A DNA stretch of 64,000 nt from Puffinus mauretanicus (Eukaryota; Chordata; Aves; Procellariiformes; Procellariidae), in the NCBI GenBank assembly GCA_023333565.1, contig JAJKFH010003229.1, positions 1,400,001 to 1,464,000 of the forward strand, in the 5' to 3' direction. The translations under genes and the position numbers were made by a program. The first letter of the stretch is position 1. Each line of letters opens with the position of its first letter. Positions 1 to 23,032 of the stretch are shown here, in pieces. The notes under the pieces are model-generated. The model did no database searches. It was not told the origin of the DNA and was given only the letters and a program-made list of their open reading frames with translations.

Positions 1-10041
<10,041 letters not shown>

Positions 10042-10598
10042 TGTCTTGGTTTCAGCTGGGATGGAGTTAATTTTCCTCCTAGTAGCTGGTATAGTGCTGT
10101 GTTTTGGATTTAGGATGAGAAGAATGTTGATAACACACTGATGTTTTCAGTTGTTGTTAAGTAGTGTTTATGCTAGTCAAGGACTTTTCAGCTTCCCATG
10201 CTCTGCCAGGTGCACAAGAAGCTGGGAGGGGGCACAGCCAGGACAGCTGGCCCAGCTGGCCAGTGGGCTATTCCATACCATATGACGTCATGCTCTGTAT
10301 ATAAACTGGGGGAGGGGGCTGGGGAGGAGTGACTGCTGCTCAGGGACTGGCTGGGCATCGGTCAGTAGGTGGTGAGCAATTGCATCATGCATCACTTGCT
10401 TTGTATATTCTGTTATTATAATTATTATTATTACTACTATTTTACTTTATTTTATTTCAGTTATTAAACTGTCTTTATCTCAACCCATGAGTTTTCTCAC
10501 TTTTACTCTCCCAATTCTCTCCCCCATCCTACCTGAATTGGGGGTGCAAGCGAGCGGCTGTGTGGTGTTTACTTGCTGGCTAAGGTTAAACCACAACA
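10042..10598 (+). mobile_element. Solo LTR of an avian endogenous retrovirus, copy 1
   Basis: A 557-bp element starting TGTCTTGG and ending CCACAACA, so with TG...CA ends. Flanks tactt (10037-10041) and tacat (10599-10603) agree at 4 of 5 bases, consistent with a worn 5-bp target duplication. Inside are a CRE palindrome TGACGTCA (10283-10290), a TATA box tatataaa (10298-10305), a TTA-rich microsatellite (about 10415-10440) and a polyadenylation signal attaaa (10463-10468). This is the order expected of U3-R-U5. No primer-binding site or gag/pol/env follows, so it is a solo LTR left by LTR-LTR recombination. It lies antisense to APP. I recognise the sequence type as frequent in bird genomes but do not assign a family name. 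Confidence 0.88.
10283..10305 (+). promoter_or_regulatory. LTR core promoter: CRE palindrome plus TATA box
   Basis: TGACGTCA at 10283-10290 is a perfect cAMP-response element core, 7 bases upstream of tatataaa at 10298-10305. In the second LTR copy the same site reads TGACATCA (22078-22085), as expected from CpG decay. Whether this promoter is active cannot be told from sequence. Confidence 0.6.
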
Positions 10599-13500
10599 TA
10601 CATATTCCATTAAACATACATTACATTTATTTACTACATGTAACTTTAGGTGCTTTTATTAAGGGTGATGTTTATATAAGTCTTCATGCATGATGCTTTG
10701 TCTTATTTATAGGTTGCTAATTAAAGGTTAGCTGCAATCTGCATCAGAATGCAAGCCAAACACACTGGCATCAATTGATGTGCAGAGAAACACCACCTTT
10801 TTGAAAATGCTTTTTCTTTCCTTCATAAGTCCAGAAAAGCAGAGAAGATGCAATGCAGCTAGATACTTTAAAAATACGTTTCATTTTTCAGCAAAATGAG
10901 TTAGTAAGCACAATTATTTAGCAACACGCTGAACCAGTAACAGAGTACTTCAGGATTTTAGACTCAGTATCTATAGATGAAGAGGGTGATGCTGTCCCTG
11001 TGAAACCTGGTTTGAAGGAGGGTTTGCTGCTGTGCCCAGCCCCTGGGGAGGGATTCCTGGCCCGGCCCACAGAGTGGCTCTCCTCTGAACTCAGGCATGA
11101 GTCACATTTGGCTGGAGTGTTAAATATCTTCAGTCTAGTTTAAAGGATTTTAACAACCTATAGCAAACAAGGGCTTTGTAGACTTTTTCCGATTTCAAAC
11201 TTAATTTTAAATGAAAGTTGAAAAGAAGCAATGTTTAGGAAGTATGTAAAAGGCCATGTAAAAAATAATTTCTACCTACACTGTTACCTATGAAGGACTA
11301 CCAATATTAATACCAATACCCAGTTGGGTATCAAATACCACCATACTGCATCTCCTCCCCCAGTAACTTGTAAGCATTGAGAGCAGCATCGAACAACGCT
11401 GAACCCCCTCAGGCAGTCGCTAGCAAAGGGCAGGCTGTGAAGGAGCTTGCACGCAGGGACTTGGGCTGGGAGGCGGAGAGTCCGGTGCTGCATCACACAC
11501 CCTGCCAGCCTTAAAAGCTCGAAACCACCTCCCTCAACCCCATCTCAAATGCCAAAGTTAGACACCTCTTCCTAAAACCCATTCACCAGCCAAGAGAAAG
11601 GCAAGGTGGTGCTGATAAAACACGACGTCTGTGTCCCAGCAGCTTGGACCATCTGTATTTTTCTGATGAGTAACAGGCTCAACTCCTGCCCATTAAACTA
11701 CCCCAAAAACAGCTCTGTAAGAAAACTGTCCCCACTCCACCATTTTATCTATCTGTAACCTATGGTATGTATTTCAGTAAGAGACCCATGGCACGGGCAG
11801 ATGGACAGCAATGCAGACCCAAATTTGAAGGGCAGGAGCCTAAGTGACAACACGATCTGCGCAGCCGTCTCTGGGGCACGAGGTGGGAACAGCTGCAGCT
11901 CTTCAGCCTTCTAGGGGCTCGGCTACAACCAATACTGACCTCATTAACACATCTCTGTATCGCCCCTTTTGTCTTCATAAAGTTCCGAGATGTTATTTCC
12001 CATAACTATAGCTTTTTTGTGTTATTATTTCTTGAGAAAAGTCATCCACTATGTTTTAAGCATCTAAAAGTAAGGCCAGTGATTCTCCAACAGACATTTT
12101 CATGGCATCAAAGCAAGTGCCTATTGCTTTAGTATTTTTTCTGCTTCAAAGAAGTCCTTGAATGCTTCTATATTCCTGCTTTCAACCAAACTTGAAAAGG
12201 TAGAGAGTACACCCACTAAAAAGTGTTTTATTGTTCTGTTATTTAGCATACATAGCAACAAATACACCCTGATGCAACAACTCTCAAGTAAACCCCCTTC
12301 ACTGTTTGCAACATTTATCCATTTATTAGGCTACAAAAGGCAACAATTTCAGATGAGCAAAGCTCTTCTATCAGATTAAAGACTGACTGGTAATTCTAGC
12401 TGTACTATACCTTAGCATCCTAATGCTCTTACAACAATTTTAAAAAATCGTGACAATTAATGTACTTTTCACAAACACTGCGATGGCACACAACATATGA
12501 CCATACCAGGGACACAAGATCAAGGTAAAAGAAAACCCACTGTAAGGAACTCACTGACATCTAAATATCCATATAATTGCCACAACAAAGAGTCCCAGTC
12601 TTGATATATCACCTGTTCTACTGCAATTTTTGGAAAGTCCAAATACCTCACACAAAACTCCAGAGTCAAAGGGTTAAAATTCTTTAGGTACAATCCATCA
12701 AAGTACGTTTGTCCAGATGAAAGAATGAACTATATACCAAGAACTATACCTGTAAGTAATTCACAGTGTTTATTATGTCTTCATTTTCGTAAGATACTAT
12801 ACATAAAAAGGATTATTCTCAAACCTTCTTCCTCCTCCTTCTGCAGCTCTTTGATCATAGACATAAATGGCATTTCTGCTCACTTTGCTACTTTTCTGCC
12901 TGACTGCATTTTCTGATAAAACTATCTTACTTTCCACACAGAATGCAAGCATCATTCAGATTTGATGCATTACACCAATAACCGATACATCTGTTTACAT
13001 GCAAAAAGACTGAAATACACATCATCACACGCTTTGGCGTCTTTATAGACAAAGCATATAAACAGCCCTTAAAAGTCTGCAGCACCTTCAACGGTTCATT
13101 GAAGCACTAAGTTCATTTACTTCTCTCCTCCTTTCCAATTGTCTCCCCCATCTTCAAGGAAAAATCTTGCTGGGAGTACAATAAGACGCCTTTTCTGTCC
13201 CTCTCTTGGTCATTAATGCAATATAACAGAACTGTGCTAATGCCCATTACCCCAACATCATGGGTTATGTCACGTGTTGGGATTCCTTCTGCCCCATCTT
13301 CCTAAATGGCTCCCAGAACTTGTTATCAGGTGTGACCAGTAGCAAAGGTTACCCCAAAAAGGCTACCTGAAGGGTTTTCTCCTTCACTTTGCTTTCTCTA
13401 ACCACCAACCACTCACACTAGCAAACTTTCTTGCCCTGTACCACAAATCAAAATGCAGCCTCTCAAACATGATTTACTGAGAAACGGGCCCAAAAGCAGG

Positions 13501-16500
13501 CTGCAAAGTCCACTCAGGAAGTTGAGAAATCTGAGGACTGAGTTGCTCTCCCTTCCAATTCCTCAGCGCACTGATTATATCTGCAAAGCTTCTGCCACAA
13601 ATGAGAGAGTATTTGTTGAGGACACAGCCCCCTCCCTCCCAATTATATAATCCTGCCTAATTTCTTGGAAATGGTAAGTTAGGAAACAGCAGAAATAATA
13701 AAAGTCTAGAGATGTCACTCTGGATGGCTTGACTCCATCCTGCCTCGGTCACAAAGCTCCTACGTGATGCTGCCCAAGCAAAAAATCTTTTCCCCTCCTC
13801 TCACACCGTGCTTAATTGCTTATTGCTTCCTTCCCCTCTCTTCTCTGCACCCAACAGACTTTTCAGATCCACTTTTTACTTTTCACTCCATCATCGCAGT
13901 AGTCCTGTTTGATAAATCTGTAACAGGACGTGGTCAATTGCTCTGAAGGGCTGGTGAATGCATTGGGGACTGAAGCCTAGCTGCTTACAGTGGAAAAAAG
14001 ATTATAAAATGAAGGATGCTACCTGTGGGTGCTTGCCGCAGGGTCATTTGGTGGGGGTTTTTGGGTGGTTTTTGGAGCAGGGGGGTTGTTTTTTGGGGAT
14101 TGCAGGTCCCATCCTAAACTGACAGCAATATATCTAGCTAAAACAGATCTTCCACAGTGCTACAAAAAGCACAGGGAATGAAAAGCTGGAAGGTGGAAGC
14201 CAAGGCAAGTTAGAAAAGACTGCTTGCTTCTGCACACAGCTAACACAGGGAACTACTGGGTTCCTCAAATGGGAGGAGAGAATAACCCAAGAATTTATTG
14301 GAAATTGCTTGATCTACAGAAAACAGTCGGTAAAATTCACAGAAAGGAATAATCCTGAAAAAAAGAACAGTACTAGAAAACTCTAAGGAACAGATTTGAA
14401 ATGCAAAAGGCTTAATGAGACCATTTTGTGAAGATTTAATAAGATTTTGTAAAGATTGCCCAAGCAGAATCCTGGGACAGTGAAAATTATTTCAAGTATC
14501 CTGGGCCACAAGCAAGTAAGGAGAAAGAAGTCAGGAGGGAAATAGGACAGTGGTACCTTCAAAGATAACAGCACTTTTACTCCACGAAAAAGTATGTGCG
14601 CTCAGGCTGTTTACACAGTACTGTCTGGAAGATGCAGTTATATACCTGCCATTACATGCCAGCTGCCATTCTGTTTGAAAAGCATCCTGTTCCTGTGTAG
14701 CTTTTTACAGCAAGCTGCAGTAAAAGAAACACAGAAATGTTCCTCAAAGCACTGACCGCCTCAGTCTGGAAAGGAAGTGCAAGGGACAAGAGATTAGAGT
14801 ATCTTGACCATCCGTGCCCCCAAAAGTTGTCGTGGAAAACAAAACCTGAAATCTTTTCTTCATAAAAATTTCTTCTCCTTCAAAAGAGTTGAATTCTTTT
14901 TCTTCCACACTGAAGTGCACACATCCGTGTCAAGCACTTAGAGGGATGTGTGGGGCGTAGGGGTGCAAGGAATGGGAAACGAAAGGGAAAGAATATCAAA
15001 GGATTTCTGAACCCCACCTCGTATGCTGAGGACTCCCTATTACCAGAATGGTGCAGCAGAAAAGACTCCAGGTATTTGGGAATGCTTCTTTTAGCAAGGT
15101 AAGATTCCCCTGGTCCCATCCCCCTTTTTGTGACAGAGCCATAATACAGAGCAATTCTCCATCACCCAGTGTTTAAATCCACCAAAGGCCTTTTGTTCTT
15201 TTCACAGTACTTAGCTAATAGAAGCCATCACTGAGCTTGTCCCAGGACCTCAAAGTCTTCAGCTGCTGAGTCAACCAGGTAAAATATAAAGTATACCACC
15301 ATGGACACCAAAAAGTATTTGGGGAACTGGCTGAAACAAAAGTTTTCTTCTCAAGGAGGCACTTTTGCCAAGAACCCCTTCACCAGACGTCAAAGAAACA
15401 ACACTATCTGGACTCACTAACCCAGGAAGACTCAAGAGGAGGAAACAGGAATGCTACCCTGGCCTCGTCATACATACAGGTGCTGCACATGTAGTTGGTA
15501 AAGGACCACCCATCACCTCAAGAAAGGACCTGTTTCATTCAGGACAGAAAAAGGTCATCGGTACACAGCTGAAACAGTCTTTATACCAGAATCATCAGAC
15601 CAGTGTTGAGATATTGTTAAAGCCAAAAAATCAGGGATACTAAGAAAAAGCCTCAGGTGGGGAGAATTATTTTGCTGAAATACATTCTTTTCATCATTTT
15701 CAGGCTCTTATTTTATATAAAGTAGGTTTTGATTTTTTCGTGTGCATCTCAAAATATTAATTGCCTCCTGCCTTGCAGTCTTCTGACTTTTCTGAGATTC
15801 CCTTTATTCCTTGTACTCATGTACTTAAGTCCTCTCCCAGTTATGCATCTCTTTCATGACTGATGAGCTCCTTTACAGTTCTGCTCACATCACTGCCAGG
15901 TGGGACATTCAACAGTAGAGCATGGCATGAGTCAAGCACCAAACAAATACCAAAAAAGCCTGTCAAGGGAGAAGTTGCTTGTGGAAAGCCAGCGCAGGTC
16001 GCTCACAGATCAATTGCCCTTGGTTCCCATGGCAGGTGACAGAAACCAGCAGAGCTGCACTGGATGCCACTCAGTCACGTTTCCCATCAACCGCTCCTCC
16101 ACCTCCTGGTCCTGCCACTGGCGGGGGAACTGCCTGCCCCTCCCATGCTCTAAATTCACGAGGAGAGCTAGAGGCATGTGTGCCAGGGTGTGTATTTGGC
16201 AATCGCAACACGGCAAGAAGAACAGCAAGGACAAGTTGAGGAGGTGTGAGCACCTGACTTTATGATACAGGATCAACACATACCCTTCCCCAGACAAAGT
16301 ACTTCTTAATTTACAGGAGCCTTTTAGTTTCAGGTGTGAGTGCTGGACCTCTTCAGGGCTATCTGTTGCACCGTAAAGGAGTTTCCCCATCAAGAAACAC
16401 CAGTCAGCACTAGTTAGACAACAAATAAAGAGAAATCCCCCTGGTTCGGTTTTAACTGTTTTCAATCTGTATGTTAAATAGTTTACCTAAGTAGGAAAGT

Positions 16501-18512
16501 CATTAACCATTCCCAGGCTTATTCAAGGCAACATTCACTCTTCTCTGTACTCAGTAAGATTTTAATGAAGTTGGTTTTCCAAAAACGTCAAAAGAGAACA
16601 AAAGCTAGCAGCTTTTAAAAAATAAAAACATTTCTAAGAACCTTTTCAGAAATTATTAACAAAATTGCATACCATGATTTTATAAATAAAGGTGACTGAT
16701 ACTGCAGGGCCCATTTTAATGCTCTTCTTTATATTTAAATATAAATAACAAATATGACTTAATGATACTTCTCAAAAGCAGATACATTCCAAATCTTAAG
16801 AAATTGTATCTTGGTGAATCTTATTTCCCCGCCTCCCCCGCTGCCTTCAGGTTTTTACAAGCTATAATATGGCTGAATTTCAAAACAGATTACGCTTCAT
16901 AAATGCTACCAAATGCAGGAATTTTAACACTCCAGCTATTAACATCACGTTCTGCTGCTGCCGAGATGCATGACAAGCTGCACGTCGGTTGTTACTGTTT
17001 CTGCTCCCTCTCTCACAGCAGGCAGCAGACATGTTTTGCAGCAAGATCTGCAAGTACAAATCACCAAGCAGGTTAAAATTTCGTGCCTCCCTTCTGGCTG
17101 AAGTGACACTTAATGCACTTCATCATGTAAGATGTACTTGTAAAATGGGCTCTGAAATGGAAACAGCATACAGTAAGAAGTAATTGGATTAATTAATTCA
17201 TTAATAGCCTATGTATTTGTACTAGCAGCTTGCTAAAGACACCAATCAAACAGTAAGATGGCACAAAGCTAGATGCTTGGAAACCATTCAGCACAACTGG
17301 GACCAGTAATCCCACTGTGCTTTGCATTATTATATAATGAGGTGTTTCTCATGGGCATTTCTTTGTAACTGGGGTAAAGCATCGGGTATTAGGAGTAAGG
17401 CTAGAGAAGACCCCACTAGTCACTGATGTCTAGAGGGAGTAATGACCATAAGCCTATAGATAGCTGGAAAGAATGAAAATGCTACAGATACCTTTAAGCT
17501 TTGGCCATCAAAAGCCATTTCAAACACTAGGATTCCAATGAGGAATACACCACATTTTAAACAAGGAAATGTTTACTTCAGTAAGATTTCAGTTTTGTGG
17601 GGTTTTCCCCTTCCTAAACACCTTCATTCTGCATGTTTCTTTATAAAAATTTGGATTTTTTTTTACTTCAGCAACAATTTAATTCAGTTGTTGCTCTCTC
17701 TCTCTCTTCTGGCAAAGAACAGAAATCACTATGAAATCAAGTTCAGGCAGTAATTGTTTCTGCAATACCATGTTGTGCAAAGGCTCTGATGAGTGAATAA
17801 ATAACTCCATAAGCAACCGTTGAAGATCAGCTTAGCAGAAATACTTTGCTGATTATTAACTACCTAAGCAATCACTTGCCATAACACTGCTGAGCCCTGA
17901 ATATTCTATTTGCCAAGAACAAACTTCCACTCAAATTGTTACCGCCTGTGGGCGAAGGAATTTGCTGTATTATCAATGACGCGGGAAAATAAGAAACCAC
18001 TTTCAGGCTTTGCAAAGTTTACAGGTAACCAGATTAACAACTACCTGACAAAATGCGTTTTTGCTCTATACAGAGTAAAGCCTTTACTCATCTTGCAGGA
18101 AGGATGGCAGTGTGGTCTGGCAGCTCAGCTACAAGGCAGCTGGGATGGGACAGCTTGGGGAGAAAGAAAAGAGCCAACTTGAGCATGGTAATCCAAGGAA
18201 GCTAAAAGATAAGCAAGTCAGGTAGACTAAATGCAACATTACATTCTGCATTCGGCGAGCACCACTTTTTAGAAATAAAACACTAATTATAAGCAATGGA
18301 CAACTGACAAACACTGTAATTTCTTCATGTAAGGATAGTTCTGAATGGCTAGATAGCCATGTTTTTAAGTATTAGGGCAATAGAGAACTCCCTGAAACTT
18401 GTCTACAGCTGTCATATACTGGTTCTCCAAAGAAAGTCTTCATGGTCAGAAGCTTCAAGTTGTTTTGATTTACATACCAGATTCTGATACAAGGTTCAAA
18501 CCAAAACCTGAC
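10599..18512 (-). other. APP: APP intron 3, segment between LTR copy 1 and the first CR1
   Basis: About 7.9 kb of intronic sequence with no recognised gene or element. There is a G-rich tract at 14050-14100 with four G runs but long loops, and a CT microsatellite near 17693-17708. Open frames at 15900-16465 on both strands are overlapping and featureless. Confidence 0.75.
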
Positions 18513-19945
18513 TGATTTACGTATCTTTGAGAGATCACGGAGTCTGAGGGAGGTTCCTGATGTCTGGAGAAAGGCAGAAGCTGCAACCGCATTACAAGAA
18601 AGATGCTTTGGGGAATTACAGGCCAGTCTTCCTCACTTCAGTTTCTGGGAAAATCATGGATCAACTCCTACTGAAAGCCATTTCTGGGCACATGGAGATG
18701 ATGAGGATTTGCAATAGCCAAAACAGATTTAACAAGAGTACATCATGCTCGATCAACTTGACTCGCCTTCTAGGATGAAATGGCAAGATCAGTGAGTAAG
18801 AACAAAGCAATAGATACAGTCTACCTTAATTCTAGCAAGGAATTCAACACCATTTCCCTCTCGCAACATCTTTGTATCCAAGTTGGGATGTCACAGTTTG
18901 GGTGGATGGACTACTAGTTGGGTGAAAAACTGACTGTGCTGTCGAGCTCAATGAGTAGTGGCTCATGGTTGTACTCCACCTGGAAGGAAGTAACGAGTCG
19001 AATACCTCAGGGCTTCATTTTGGCACTTGTTTTGTTTAATGTATCTATCAATGATATGGAGGAGAAGACAGCATATACCCTCAAAAAGTCTGCAGATGAC
19101 CCCAAACCGGGGGCAGTCGACACACTTGCAGGCAGAGCTGCCATTCAGAGGGACCTAGACAGGCCGGAGGAGTGAGCTGACAGAACGTCATAAAATTCAA
19201 CAGGCACAAATGTCAAGTCCTACCCCTGGGAAGGAATAAGCCCTGGGAATGATACAGGCTGGGGACAGGCAAACTGGGGAACAGTTCTGCAAAAAAGGCT
19301 CAGCTGGGGCCAACAGCAAGCTGAGCACAAGCGGTGTGTCCTGACAGCAAAGATGGCCAATGGTGTCCTCGGCTATACAAACAGAAGCACATACAGTAGA
19401 TTGAGGGAAGTGATTAACCCCTTTTACTTGGCACTCATTAGATTGCATCTAGAATACTGTGTCCAGTTTTGGGCATCCCCAAAAAGATATTGATGAACCG
19501 GAATAAGTTCAGCAGAGGATGATCAAGGAGGCTGGAGAACTTGGCCTATAAGGAGAGACTGAGGGAGCCCGGCTTGTCCAGCCTGGAGAAGAAATGGCTT
19601 CAAGGGAGCTAGTACCTGCCTGCTCATACCTATGGAGACATCATCAAGACAACAGAGCGAGCTGCTTCACAGCACTGCAAGAAGAGAGAATGGCCATAGT
19701 TTGAAACAGGAGAGGTTCCTACATATAAGGGGCGGGGTGCGGGGGGGGATCACAAGGATAATTAAGCATAGGGAAAAGCTGCCAAGAAAGATTGTAGAAT
19801 CTCTTCTCCTTGTAGGTTTTCAAGACCACACCAGACAAAGCCCTGAGTAGCCAGTCAAAATTCAGTATCAGCCCTGCCTCGAGCAGCAAATTGGACTCAG
19901 GGACTCCAGAGGTCCCTTCCAACATGAGTGACCCCACGATTCTAT
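18513..19945 (+). mobile_element. CR1 retrotransposon, 5'-truncated and decayed, plus strand
   Basis: About 1.4 kb matching the second half of CR1 ORF2 and the 3' end. It starts in the reverse transcriptase, where the translation resembles LRE.PDVWRKAE. Fragments include GNYRPVFLTSVSGKIMDQL (18560-18778) and PQGFILALVLFNVSINDM followed by KSADDPK (18918-19175), where the catalytic F/Y-A-D-D has become SADD. Then comes the C-terminal region that reads like [12 protein letters not shown] at the DNA level, and finally ggtcccttccaacatgag...gattctat. There are many frameshifts and stops. It lies antisense to APP and is dead as a mobile element. Confidence 0.9.
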
Positions 19946-21836
19946 CCATCCCTTAAGTCTTCTCCAATTCCCCATATGCTAGCAAACAAAAACAAAGTTG
20001 CGACAATCCTTGACTTCATTTCAGTCACACTGGCCTTCAAAACATAATTATTCTGTACCCTTCCTGTGACCTAATGTTTGGGTTTTTCAAGTTGTTGCAA
20101 ACTATAGTATCATCAAGAAAGTGGTGCCTTGCCTAGTTCACAGGCACCTTCGCGTACTCTGTATGATCACAGAAGATCATGAATAGCTTGTTTTTCTGTT
20201 ACCTATCCCAAACAAGGGCGATGGTGGAGTCAACTTCATGGACAGACAAAACGAGAGAGACACTCACTATCACACACTGAAGTCTCCTGTTCACAGAATA
20301 GGTTCCTTGCACCACTTTCTGCTGGCTAATGAGGAAGACAGTACATTAGATTAGACAAATCACCTGCCTTACTAGGTATACCAATTTTTTGGACCTGCTC
20401 CAGACATCAGAAAATAGTTTTTAAAAAAAACCAATGCAAATGCAATTTCTGGCTTCTAACATTAAAGATACTGACAAGGGAAATGGTACAGGATCCTGTT
20501 CACCAAGATCCAACTTTCCACGTGCCCTTTGAAGGATAGGATGTGAAAGTAATGACAGCTACTAATGATGGGGCTGAGTTGCTTTAATTAACTAAAAGGC
20601 AAAAACTCTGTATCGTCACTAACCCTCCCATGAAAGCAACCAATAACCCAGAAATCAGTGTAGTTTTTATCTACGAAAAATCTCTACTTTATGACAAAAC
20701 TGTTCCTCTCCAGTTCTCATTGCAAGAATTAAACTCAGTGAACACAGCAGTAGTTACCAAGTGCTGGTAGAAGATGTTCTTATTTTATCAAGTGATCAAT
20801 TCCAACCTGTTTTAGTTATTTTTCTCTTCCTTGTATATATGAGACATTGTGAACAGAAACCAAGTCAGGATTAACATGCAAGATCATGTTCTATTGAGAA
20901 CTGAATCCTGTCTTAAGGATTACTACAAACAGTATGTTACGTGCAAATACCGAGGGCAATATCATAAAATAATATTTGCTATTTGTACTGACTTTATGCT
21001 CAGAAACACCGCCTAGTGTCTAAGTCTAATCCACATTATCAGAATGAAGATTTTATTTTTATTCAAATACCTTGTCGCACATCAACAGATAAAAAAATTG
21101 AGAGAGTAAATGGATTTTAGAGTAAGATGAGCAACAGTAAGGAAGATATTAAATTCAACAAGAACAGTAAATATATCATATTGTAGGCCTACAGCAAGGG
21201 TGACCAAATTAGATTGAATAATCAAGACTAACCACTGAAATGGAACATTTTGTAATGCATCTGAAAGGTCTATAAAAGCTTCTTTTTTAAAATTAAATCC
21301 TTTGCAGATTTTTGCCCCTAGTCAAAAGCGTCTAGCTGAGCCATCACTGAAAAAAATTTAAGGACAAAGCATCTGTCCCAAGCGCGTAAGGCAACACAAG
21401 AATAATATTAAAGAAATCAAAGTCAGTACATTACACATTTTTATATACGTTTGACAACGTGTATTATAAATATATGAGCTGAAACACATCTTAGGAGTTC
21501 CCATAGAGAAAGAACAATAAGCTGGCTGAATTGCTTCACAGGCAGTGCTCAGGAGAACCCAAATTCCATTAGGACGGAGTTACACATGACACCAGGAAGG
21601 AGGCAGCTTTAAAGAACAGATTAGTAATTGGTCAGGAACGAAAAATTTCAAAGCAGCAGATGAAAACTGATGTTACTCTGTGCAGTTCCTCTGACGTTGG
21701 CAGTAAGACAGTATTCCAGATAGCTCACTAGCTGTGTTGGTAACTAAAAAAGGAGAATATACACAAAAGAGTGCACCAGCGCAACGTCTGCTGGTGGTGC
21801 TGCCTCTTCCCACACAAGTGCCTCTGCCCTAACTGC
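19946..21836 (-). other. APP: APP intron 3, segment between CR1 and LTR copy 2
   Basis: About 1.9 kb of AT-rich intron. I see no gene, RNA or element. Confidence 0.7.
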
Positions 21837-22376
21837 TGTCCTGGTTTCGGCTGGGATAGAGTTAATTTTCTTCCTAGTAGCTGGTATAGTGCTGTGTTTT
21901 GGATTTAGGATGAGAAGAATGTTGATAACACACTGATGTTTCAGTTGTTGCTAAGTAGTGTTTATGCTAGTCAAGGACTTTTCAGCTTCCCATGCTCTGC
22001 CAGGTGCACAAGAAGCTGGGAGGGGGCACAGCCAGGTCAGCTGACCCAACTGGCCAATAGGGTATTCCATACCATATGACATCATGCTCAGGATATAAAC
22101 TGGGGGAGGGAGCTGGGGAGCAGTGACTGCTACTCAGGGACTGGCTGGGCATCGGTCAGTGAGTAGTCAGCAATTGCAGTGTGCATCACTTATTTTGTAT
22201 ATTCTATCATCATTATTATTATTATTGTTTTCCCTCCTTTTTCTGTTCCATTAAACTGTCTTTATCTCAACCCACAGATTTTACTTTTTTTTCCGATTCT
22301 CTCCCCCATCCCACCGCAGGGGGAGTGAGCGAGCGGCTGTGTGGTGTTTAGCTGCCGGCTGGGGCTAAACCACGAC
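21837..22376 (+). mobile_element. Solo LTR of the same avian retroviral family, copy 2
   Basis: About 540 bp, starting TGTCCTGG and ending ACCACGAC, clearly the same family and direction as the copy at 10042. Key sites are a CRE-like TGACATCA (22078-22085), atataaa (22093-22099), a TTA microsatellite (about 22210-22226) and the polyadenylation signal attaaa (22250-22255). The left flank is actgc (21832-21836); the right side reads gctgc (22377-22381), so a worn target duplication is likely and the last base of the LTR is uncertain. No internal viral sequence adjoins. It differs from copy 1 by scattered substitutions and small indels. Confidence 0.88.
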
Positions 22377-23000
22377 GCTGCCCAGGAAGCTGATCCCGTC
22401 ACTCAGTGCTCCTCTTAAAGATCAGCAGAGGAGACACCTTGTCAATAAACTCATAACATACTCAGGCCAAGACTGACCAAAGAGGACAGCAGGTGCCTCC
22501 TTGCTTGCTTTTGAAGTCAAATTGCTAACAAGAAAAATTTTACCTAAATAGGATTTAATTATTCAGATAAGAATTTTGTACAGACTGTCATGGTTAAAAT
22601 CTCTTTTTCTTACATATATTGCTCGGACTGCATCATCTAACCAAGGCTTCAGACCACAGCTACCTCATATTTGAAAGAGGTTCAAGGTGGGCCCCCCTCA
22701 GAGGGTCTGCTGGAGCACAGGAAGTGCTCAAGCACTTCTTGCAGCATGGCCGTTCTCGCTCAGAAATCTGAACCTGCCACGTCAGAGAAAAGGTTCGAGT
22801 GAAGTGACATCCCAGTTCAGCAAAATAAGCACTTCGCTTTAAGCAGCACTTCAGAAAATGAGTTTTGCCAAATGAGAGGCAACATCAGTGAGTTCTTCAG
22901 CACGTTCTTCCCCAAAGGTGCTATTTTACCCCATTTAATCCCCAGCTATAGTCATCATGTGATAAACAGAAATCTTGAGAGAATAATGGGGAATTCTACT

Positions 23001-23032
<32 letters not shown>

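Noticed and set aside
10599..21836. Full-length endogenous retrovirus between the two same-direction LTRs
   Set aside because: No gag, pol or env similarity, no primer-binding site next to the left LTR, and an unrelated CR1 lies between them. The LTRs have different flanks, so they are independent solo LTRs.
23001..23027. Poly(A) tail of a processed pseudogene or SINE
   Set aside because: No recognisable mRNA-like or SINE body upstream and no obvious target duplication; a simple homopolymer is the safer reading.
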